From NCBI GenBank assembly GCA_023421875.1, contig JAEZSM010000198.1:1-7564 (forward strand): DNA of 7,564 bases, written 5' to 3'. The stretch is from Spirochaetota bacterium (GTDB lineage: Bacteria > Spirochaetota > Spirochaetia > Treponematales > Rectinemataceae). The position numbers were made by a program, and so were the translations under genes. Positions 1 to 4,999 of this stretch are shown piece after piece. The notes beneath the pieces were generated by a model. The model made no database searches. It saw nothing but the letters and a program-made list of their open reading frames with translations, and was not told the DNA's origin. How positions within the stretch are numbered: the stretch's first letter is position 1; every line of letters starts with the position of its first letter.

Positions 1-740
1 AATCGGCGGGCGACCTGGCCCTCGCCATTCCGCTGTACGAGCGGCTGGTCAAAACCCAGCCCGATCTCCTGGTCGAGGGCAACAGCCTGCACTACCAGGC
101 GCTTTTACGCCTGGTCCGCAGCGACGCGGGACCGGAGCGGAAGATCGAGTACTATCGCGATTTGATCATTAGGTTTCCCGAGGCGGAGGATATTGGAGCA
201 TCTCATTTTCTGCTGGCAAAGGAGTACGAAAAAACAGGACAATGGAGGGAGGCGATGAATTCCTACGCCGCCTACCTCCCCTATTTCGGAACTCCTATCC
301 CCGGCTTTCCCGAGGCGTTGTCATACGCGCGGCAGCTCTTGGAATTCAACGCCAGCTCCAAGGATTGGACCTACGAAAGCCTGGACGCACTCGTCGAAGA
401 AATCCGAAAGGCCCTCACCCTGGGCTCGGCCAGACAGCTGCGGCGTTATGCTTCGAAGGCCGGCTTCTTCGCGATTTCCTGGTACCAAGACAGCGGCATG
501 GATGCCAACAGCAAGGTAGCCTTCGATCTGGGCCAGTTCATGCAGGGCAGAAGGATCTACGCATCCCCTGCGGTACACCCCATGTCAGGTCCCTACGAAG
601 CATACCTGCGCACCTGGGGCTGGACGGGCCGCATCAACGTCTGGTATCTCTATTTCAGAAAAATTAATTTTCCGGCTGACCCCGCAGTCCACGGGCGTTG
701 GGAGTGGGCTGGCATCTATTTCGGGGAAAGAATGCAATGA
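1..740 (+). CDS. TPR-like protein with Trp-rich C-terminal domain (5' end cut by window)
   Basis: The frame is open from the first complete codon at base 3 to the TGA at 738-740, so about 245 residues are visible and the true start lies upstream. The N-terminal part looks like tetratricopeptide helices: a GDLALAIPLYERL segment near bases 9-50, and a better one at about 204-278 with the A-x2-Y-x3-G-x2-x-x-A-x3-Y spacing (LAKEYEKTGQWREAMNSY). TPR proteins usually act as protein-binding scaffolds. The last 120 or so residues (from about base 366) are not TPR. They are rich in aromatics, with seven Trp in pairs and clusters (WGW, VWY, RWEW), and I do not recognise the family. The stop overlaps the mltD start by 4 bases, which suggests translational coupling and a job in the same envelope process. 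The TTG at 162 could be mistaken for a start, but the coding sequence plainly continues upstream. Confidence is high that it is a gene and moderate for TPR. Confidence 0.8.
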   Translation, partial: SAGDLALAIPLYERLVKTQPDLLVEGNSLHYQALLRLVRSDAGPERKIEYYRDLIIRFPEAEDIGASHFLLAKEYEKTGQWREAMNSYAAYLPYFGTPIPGFPEALSYARQLLEFNASSKDWTYESLDALVEEIRKALTLGSARQLRRYASKAGFFAISWYQDSGMDANSKVAFDLGQFMQGRRIYASPAVHPMSGPYEAYLRTWGWTGRINVWYLYFRKINFPADPAVHGRWEWAGIYFGERMQ

Positions 741-2380
741 AGTTTTCTTCCATAGTCTCAACCCTGTCTCTGGCAGCCCTGCTGCATCTAGCCGCCGCAA
801 GCGCCGCTGCGTACGATCCCGACGATCCGCCGCGCGGGGCTTCGCCCTATGCCTGGGACTCGACTGCCGAGACTCAAAACGACGGGATGGGAGGCTGGGA
901 TTCGCCTTCGGCCGATGAAAACCTTGCGACAGCCGGCTGGGACGCAGACAGTTCCGGGTATTCCTCCGGCGATGCTGTGATCGCCCCGTCGGGAGAAGAT
1001 CCCTCCCCGCTCGAAGAAGAGCCCGCCCTGCCTGACTACACTGGCCCACAGGACGAACCTGAAATTACCGAGATCCCCGGGGTCGGCGAGGAAGCGCCCG
1101 AGACGGTTTTGCCCTCGCCAGCAGCCGAAGAGGCCTCTACAGACGAGCCGGCCGGAAAGGTCGAGTCTCCTGAGGATTTTACGCCTATCGTCATAAACCC
1201 TCTGATGTCGGCGGGAATCTTTGTCGACGGGCTGGAATACGATATCGAAATGCCCTGGGGGCACCAGGAATTCGAAGAGCTGCGGGAGTTCTATCTGAGC
1301 GCTGGGGGCAAAAAGTGGCTCAAGACGGTTATGCAGCGCTCCCTGCCCTACCTGGCGTTTGTGGAAGAAAAAATACATGAGCTCGAACTGCCCAGGGAAT
1401 TGCTCTATCTCCCAATCATAGAGTCGGAATACTCGCCCTACGCGGTGTCCCGCAGCGGGGCTACGGGCATCTGGCAGTTCATGCGCAACTCTATCGATGG
1501 TTACGGCCTTACTATCAACGAGTGGAAGGACGATCGAAGAGACTTTATGCGGAGCACCACCGGCGCGCTGTCTAAACTAAGGGACAACTACAAAGCCCTA
1601 GGTGACTGGTCACTCGCCATAGCAGCCTACAACGCAGGACTAGGCGCGGTGGGCAGGGCGGTGCGCAACGCCAAGGGCGATTCTATCGACTTCTGGCACC
1701 TCTACGAAAGCAAAAAACTGCCAAAAGAATCCCTGGCCTACGTGCCTAAATTCCTGGCGGTCGCGTCGATTCTTCGTTTTCCCGAGCTCCACGGCGTTGA
1801 ATACAGCTGGGGGGACACACTGTCCTGGGAGGCCATAGAACTGGACCGGCAGGTCGATATCGGCCTGGTGGCCGAAAAAACCGGCATCGATCTGGACCTT
1901 TTAAAGCGAGGCAATGCCGAGCTCAACTACAACATCACGCCGCCGGGGAAGGGCCAGGTGCTGAAAGTTCCCTCCGAAAGCGCCGAAGCGGTGAAGAAGT
2001 TGCTGGCCGACACTTCCGCGCCCCTGTTCCGCTACGATATCTACACAGTCAAGTCGGGGGACACGTTGAGCGTCATAGCCAAGCGTTACTCTACGCCTTT
2101 GAGCATCGTAATCGACGCCAATCCCGGCATAAAGCCCGATAGAATCAAGATCGGGCAACGCCTTATAATCCCCCACCTGAGCGCCGCCAAGGTTCTTGCA
2201 TCTTCAGATTCGAGGACCAACGTCGTTTTCGATTCGTATTATACGATAAAAAAGGGCGATACCCTTGGAAAGATATCGAGCCTCTATAGCATAAACCCGA
2301 TAGTGCTGGCCGACGCCAACAATATCGGGCTCAACAGCATTCTTAGAATCGGCCAACGCTTAAAAGTACCTAAGCGTTGA
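737..2380 (+). CDS. mltD: Membrane-bound/periplasmic lytic murein transglycosylase D-type, SLT domain plus two LysM
   Basis: This 547-residue protein cleaves the MurNAc-GlcNAc bond of peptidoglycan with formation of 1,6-anhydro-MurNAc (established for the SLT/GH23 family). I chose the ATG at 737 because it begins a clear signal peptide (MKFSS, then a Leu/Ala core, AAASAAA near residues 19-25), has a GGGGA site 9 bases upstream, and overlaps the previous stop as ATGA. The signal lacks a lipobox Cys, so unlike E. coli MltD it is probably not a lipoprotein. Residues about 26-148 form an acidic, Pro-rich linker. The SLT domain (about 210-345) shows the catalytic Glu229 in PIIESEYSP, GATGIWQFM at 241-249, AYNAG at 297-301 and AYVPKFLA at 334-341. 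Two C-terminal LysM domains (about 435-480 and 502-546) carry SGDTL and KGDTL with closing IGQRL-x-(I/V)P, and would bind glycan strands. Residues about 370-425 resemble the degenerate linker region seen in MltD proteins. Confidence 0.93.
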   Translation: MKFSSIVSTLSLAALLHLAAASAAAYDPDDPPRGASPYAWDSTAETQNDGMGGWDSPSADENLATAGWDADSSGYSSGDAVIAPSGEDPSPLEEEPALPDYTGPQDEPEITEIPGVGEEAPETVLPSPAAEEASTDEPAGKVESPEDFTPIVINPLMSAGIFVDGLEYDIEMPWGHQEFEELREFYLSAGGKKWLKTVMQRSLPYLAFVEEKIHELELPRELLYLPIIESEYSPYAVSRSGATGIWQFMRNSIDGYGLTINEWKDDRRDFMRSTTGALSKLRDNYKALGDWSLAIAAYNAGLGAVGRAVRNAKGDSIDFWHLYESKKLPKESLAYVPKFLAVASILRFPELHGVEYSWGDTLSWEAIELDRQVDIGLVAEKTGIDLDLLKRGNAELNYNITPPGKGQVLKVPSESAEAVKKLLADTSAPLFRYDIYTVKSGDTLSVIAKRYSTPLSIVIDANPGIKPDRIKIGQRLIIPHLSAAKVLASSDSRTNVVFDSYYTIKKGDTLGKISSLYSINPIVLADANNIGLNSILRIGQRLKVPKR

Positions 2381-2389
2381 ATTTATTTT
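2354..2389 (+). terminator. Probable intrinsic terminator overlapping the end of mltD
   Basis: CAACGCTTA (2354-2362) and TAAGCGTTG (2371-2379) form a perfect 9-bp stem with an 8-base loop. The right arm contains most of the mltD stop codon, and the stem is followed by AATTTATTTT. The T-run is interrupted by an A, so it is weaker than a classic terminator. It is well placed to end the TPR-mltD transcript before the convergent M20 gene. On the other strand it lies just past the M20 stop and could act there too. Confidence 0.6.
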
Positions 2390-2396
2390 AAATTCA
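2378..2396. repeat. AT-rich inverted repeat between convergent genes
   Basis: TGAATTTA (2378-2385) and TAAATTCA (2389-2396) are perfect 8-base inverted arms around a TTT loop. The repeat starts on the mltD stop codon and shares bases 2378-2379 with the right arm of the preceding GC-richer hairpin, so the two structures compete in RNA. It sits in the 24-base gap between two convergent genes, where it may help end transcripts from either side. AT-only stems of this size are weak, so the function is inferred. Confidence 0.45.
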
Positions 2397-2404
2397 GCCA
2401 ACAC

Positions 2405-3625
2405 TCAACTGAGCGCCAAAGTTGCAAACACCTTAGCGTCGCCCAAAATATTGGCGAGTTGCGCGCTCTCGTTGGGCTGGTGGGCGGTCTCGTTCATCCT
2501 GGCCCAGACCACGCAGTCGAATCCCGCGTTGCGCAAATAGGCCCCGACGGTGCCGCCGCCGATGCCAATAGGTTTGGCCTCGACGCCGTAGACTTCCTTG
2601 ACCGCCTTCTGGAGGGCCTTGACCACCGGGGCATCGGCGGCGGTGGCCTTGGATTCATTGCTCTGGACAATCTCGAAGCCCACCGTGACCCCGTGCTCCG
2701 CCTCGACCAGGGCAGCCACCTTCTTTAGTTCATCCAGGACCTTTGCCACGGGGTAAACCGGCAGAATCCTCATATCCAGATAGAAGACATCCTCCCCGGG
2801 AATCGTGTTCACGTTGGGGACGTTGGCTTCTTTTTTGGTGGGATTGATGGTCGTGCGATCAGGCTCGAAGAGAGCATTGCGGGCGGTAAAGACCGTATTC
2901 TCCAGATTGTGTATCCGCACCGCTAGGTCGCTGGCGGCCAGGAAGGCGTTTACCCCCTTGTCGGGAGAAGCGGCGTGGGTCTGCAATCCTTTAGTACGCA
3001 CCTTGAGCCAGCAGATATTCTTTTCGGCCACCTCGATCTCGGTACCCTCGGCGTTGCCCCCGTCGGGGATGAGAATGATATCTTCCTTATTAAAGAGAGA
3101 ATAATTGTTTATGAGGTGCTGGATTCCGAACTTGGAGCCCACCTCCTCGTCGGCCACGAAGAGCAGCTTTATGGTGCGCTCGGGCACGATACCCTGCTTT
3201 ACGAAGGCCAAGGCCGCGAACACCGAAGCCACGAGGCCTTGCTGGTTATCTTCGACTCCCCTGCCCACCACGGCACCGTCCTTGACGATCACCTTCCAAG
3301 GGTCGCTCTGCCAGAGCGACCGCTCGCCCTCGGGCACAACGTCCAGGTGGGACATGATCCAGAGTCTGGATTTGTCGTTCTTGCCTTTGATAGTTGCCAC
3401 AAGGTTGGGCCTAAGACCTGAGACGACCCTGTCGTCCTTGGCATCCATGCGAACGATGTCTGAAATGCCGTGAGCCTTGAGCCACATTTCCAAGGCCAGG
3501 GCCTTGTCCAGCTCGCCCTGTCCGCCGGACTCCGGCGCCAGCGCCGGTATGGAAGTCAGGAGCGTTTCCAGCTCTACGACACCGTCGCTGCTCTTTTCGA
3601 TGTAGGAAAAAACCTTTTCTTTCAC
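2405..3625 (-). CDS. M20-family zinc metallohydrolase (ArgE/DapE/carboxypeptidase type)
   Basis: This 406-residue soluble protein belongs to the two-metal M20 hydrolases, which cut amide bonds in dipeptides or N-acyl amino acids. The whole family signature is present: HLD at 93-95 (first ligand), GRGVEDN with bridging Asp126, DEEVGS with catalytic base Glu160 and ligand Glu161, PDGG with Asp188, THAASP with His217 in the lid/dimer domain, and AHQPNE with ligand His382. GIGGGT (354-359) near the C-terminus and the overall length match a subgroup annotated in archaea and spirochaetes simply as M20 metallo-hydrolase, sometimes carrying a misleading diaminopimelate label. I see no signal peptide, so it is probably cytoplasmic. 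The start is GTG at 3625, with AAGGAG 6 bases upstream. It follows galE on the same strand after 77 bases and may be co-transcribed with it. The exact substrate cannot be read from sequence. Confidence 0.92.
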   Translation of the reverse strand: MKEKVFSYIEKSSDGVVELETLLTSIPALAPESGGQGELDKALALEMWLKAHGISDIVRMDAKDDRVVSGLRPNLVATIKGKNDKSRLWIMSHLDVVPEGERSLWQSDPWKVIVKDGAVVGRGVEDNQQGLVASVFAALAFVKQGIVPERTIKLLFVADEEVGSKFGIQHLINNYSLFNKEDIILIPDGGNAEGTEIEVAEKNICWLKVRTKGLQTHAASPDKGVNAFLAASDLAVRIHNLENTVFTARNALFEPDRTTINPTKKEANVPNVNTIPGEDVFYLDMRILPVYPVAKVLDELKKVAALVEAEHGVTVGFEIVQSNESKATAADAPVVKALQKAVKEVYGVEAKPIGIGGGTVGAYLRNAGFDCVVWARMNETAHQPNESAQLANILGDAKVFATLALS

Positions 3626-3631
3626 GTTATG

Positions 3632-3637
3632 CTCCTT
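3632..3637 (-). promoter_or_regulatory. Shine-Dalgarno site for the M20 gene
   Basis: On the - strand the sequence reads AAGGAG followed by 6 bases and then GTG. This near-perfect site fixes the non-ATG start at 3625. Upstream (to 3702) is AT-rich DNA that could carry a promoter, but I found no convincing -35/-10 pair. Confidence 0.75.
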
Positions 3638-3702
3638 GCCGTATTTTTATTGCAAAAGCCTCTATTCAAATTCATTTTACTGACAATACCAGCGCTGGGC
3701 GC

Positions 3703-4674
3703 TCAGCCACGGCTATAGGCCTTCCAGCTAGTGGTTATGAGAGAGTCCAGGTCCGAATACTGGGCTTTCCAGCCTAAAAGTTCCCGGGCCTTGCTACTGG
3801 AGGCAACCAGGCTGGCAGGGTCGCCGGGGCGGCGCTCGACGATGTCGGCGGGAATCGTCTTGCCGGATATCCTGCGGGCCGCTTCCAGGATTTCCAGCAC
3901 CGAAAGCCCCGATTCCGAGCCCAGGTTGACGGTGAGGCTCCTTTGCTGCTTGAGCACGTAGTTCAAAGCGAGCAGGTGGCCCTGGGCGAGGTCGCTTACA
4001 TGGACGTAATCTCGAATGCCCGAACCATCCCTGGTGGGATAGTCAGTGCCGAAGACCTGCATTTTTGGCCGGATGCCCGCCGCCACCTCCATGATCACCG
4101 GGATGAGGTTGGCCGGGTTTTTCTCAAGCCCATGCACCCTGCCAGCAGGATCATAGCCGGCGGCATTGAAATAGCGCAGGGCGGCGAATTTGAGCCCTTT
4201 GAGCTTTTCATACCAGGCCAGAAAACGCTCTATTTCGAGCTTGGTAAAGCCGTAAAAGTTCTCCGGCTCCTTGGGATGCTCCTCGTCCACCGGGAGGTAG
4301 GCAGGCTCTCCGTAAACCGCTGCTGACGAGGAGAATACCAGGGCTTCAATGCCCGCCTCGCAGGCCGCGTTCAATATATTGATGGTGCCGGCTATGTTCT
4401 GGGTAGCGTACTTCTGGGGGACAATCATCGATTCCCCTGCAGCCTTGGCCGCCGCCAGGTGAACCACGGCCTTGTAGCCGCCCCGCTTCATAAGCCCTTC
4501 GAGCCAGGGGTAGTCCAGGATATCGCCCTGAAAGAAGCCGTACTCGGGAAAAAGGTTGTCTTTGCGACCGGTGGAGAGGTTGTCCGCCACATCGACCGAT
4601 AATCCGGAATCAGCAAAAAGCCGGGCTACATGGCTGCCAATATAGCCAGCCCCGCCAATGATAAGAACTTTCAT
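3703..4674 (-). CDS. galE: UDP-glucose 4-epimerase
   Basis: This 323-residue member of the extended short-chain dehydrogenase family interconverts UDP-glucose and UDP-galactose in the cytoplasm with bound NAD. It feeds galactose into surface glycans and takes part in Leloir galactose use. Visible signs are the Rossmann GGAGYIG at 7-13, DNLSTG at 31-36, HLAA at 72-75, the catalytic FSSSAAVYG at 114-122 and YxxxK as Tyr141/Lys145. Also present are RYFNAAG at 167-173, FGTDYPTRDGSGIRDYVHV at about 208-226, and a C-terminal RRPGDP at 281-286 that contacts the UDP moiety. The length fits the family (about 320-340). The ATG at 4674 is the only start that leaves the Rossmann fold intact, yet no Shine-Dalgarno precedes it. 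The tRNA-Phe terminator upstream separates it from that transcript. Other nucleotide-sugar epimerases share the fold, but the motif set favours GalE. Confidence 0.94.
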   Translation of the reverse strand: MKVLIIGGAGYIGSHVARLFADSGLSVDVADNLSTGRKDNLFPEYGFFQGDILDYPWLEGLMKRGGYKAVVHLAAAKAAGESMIVPQKYATQNIAGTINILNAACEAGIEALVFSSSAAVYGEPAYLPVDEEHPKEPENFYGFTKLEIERFLAWYEKLKGLKFAALRYFNAAGYDPAGRVHGLEKNPANLIPVIMEVAAGIRPKMQVFGTDYPTRDGSGIRDYVHVSDLAQGHLLALNYVLKQQRSLTVNLGSESGLSVLEILEAARRISGKTIPADIVERRPGDPASLVASSSKARELLGWKAQYSDLDSLITTSWKAYSRG

Positions 4675-4681
4675 GGTTTTT

Positions 4682-4690
4682 ATGATAGCA
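4682..4690 (-). promoter_or_regulatory. Possible extended -10 promoter of galE
   Basis: On the - strand the sequence reads TGCTATCAT, an extended -10 (TGn plus TATCAT, five of six matches to TATAAT). No good -35 lies at the usual distance, as is common with extended -10 promoters. Only 7 bases separate it from the galE ATG, so transcription would begin at or next to the start codon, giving a leaderless message. That fits the missing Shine-Dalgarno. The assignment is by eye only. Confidence 0.4.
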
Positions 4691-4739
4691 AGATTTTTGC
4701 CCGACGCATAGGCGATTCATGCCGCACGCACCTGGAGAC

Positions 4740-4766
4740 AAAAAAAGCCACCCGGTTTGGGTGGCT
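4740..4766 (-). terminator. Intrinsic terminator of the tRNA-Phe gene
   Basis: On the - strand AGCCACCC (4766-4759) pairs perfectly with GGGTGGCT (4753-4746) around the 5-base loop AAACC, and seven T follow (part of them closing the stem). It begins one base after the tRNA discriminator, so it ends a single-gene tRNA transcript and insulates galE from it. Confidence 0.93.
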
Positions 4767-4767
4767 C

Positions 4768-4840
4768 TGCCGCCGATCAGAATTGAACTGATGACACATG
4801 GATTTTCAGTCCATTGCTCTACCAACTGAGCTACAGCGGC
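4768..4840 (-). tRNA. tRNA-Phe (anticodon GAA)
   Basis: The 73-base cloverleaf folds fully. The acceptor is GCCGCTG with CGGCGGC (one G-U pair). The D arm is GCTC/GAGC with an AGTTGGTA loop. The anticodon stem is ATGGA/TCCAT with loop CTGAAAA, so the anticodon is GAA (Phe). There is a 5-base variable loop GTGTC, a T arm ATCAG/CTGAT with loop TTCAATT, and discriminator A73. CCA is not encoded (GAG follows), so it must be added by nucleotidyltransferase. The gene stands alone, with its own promoter and terminator. Confidence 0.97.
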
Positions 4841-4852
4841 GAATGAGGAGGA

Positions 4853-4881
4853 TTGTTACAGCCCAGGCCCATTTTTGTCAA
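4853..4881 (-). promoter_or_regulatory. Promoter of tRNA-Phe
   Basis: On the - strand a perfect -35 TTGACA (4881-4876) is followed by exactly 17 bases and a weaker -10 TAACAA (4858-4853). The -10 ends 12 bases before the tRNA 5' end, which would leave a leader of only about 5 bases. This is the usual arrangement for a bacterial tRNA gene under the main sigma factor. Confidence 0.7.
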
Positions 4882-4920
4882 TACCTAGGCTTAGAGAGTG
4901 AGGAAATAGATATTTATATA

Positions 4921-4949
4921 TTGCGAAAATTAAGATGGCAGGCTATTAT
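4921..4949 (+). promoter_or_regulatory. Likely promoter of the large lipoprotein gene
   Basis: TTGCGA (4921-4926; four of six to TTGACA), a 17-base spacer, then TATTAT (4944-4949; five of six to TATAAT). Transcription would start near 4956, giving a leader of roughly 44 bases that contains the palindrome at 4970-4984 and the ribosome binding site. An alternative -10, TATATT at 4917-4922, has no decent -35. Confidence 0.5.
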
Positions 4950-4969
4950 TGCCAAAGTTACTAAAGTAC

Positions 4970-4984
4970 CCTTTCCGGGAAAGG
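4970..4984. repeat. Near-palindrome in the lipoprotein leader
   Basis: CCTTTCC (4970-4976) and GGAAAGG (4978-4984) are perfect inverted 7-base arms around a single G. In RNA the arms could form a 5-bp hairpin with a CCGGG loop just upstream of the GGAG site. In DNA it looks like a dimer-binding operator placed after the proposed transcription start. Which, if either, applies is not decided by sequence. Confidence 0.4.
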
Positions 4985-4987
4985 AAT

Positions 4988-4991
4988 GGAG
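4988..4991 (+). promoter_or_regulatory. Shine-Dalgarno site deciding a TTG start
   Basis: GGAG lies 8 bases before the TTG at 5000. The frame is open back to 4934 but holds no ATG or GTG there, and only this TTG places a compact lipoprotein signal at the N-terminus. The site therefore supports the unusual start. Confidence 0.65.
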
Positions 4992-4999
4992 ATTACGTC

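Noticed and set aside
698..736. Upstream TTG start for mltD, adding 13 residues
   Set aside because: It would put Trp, His, Arg and Lys ahead of an already complete signal peptide. The ATG at 737 has a spaced GGGGA site and the classic ATGA overlap.
585..1378. Open reading frames on the - strand opposite the TPR gene and mltD
   Set aside because: Their translations are Arg/Pro-rich shadows without family motifs. The + strand frames show real domains.
3690..3706. Inverted repeat AGCGC-CCA-GCGCT after the galE stop as a terminator
   Set aside because: The stem is only 5 bp and no T-run follows on the - strand, so I do not call termination between galE and the M20 gene.
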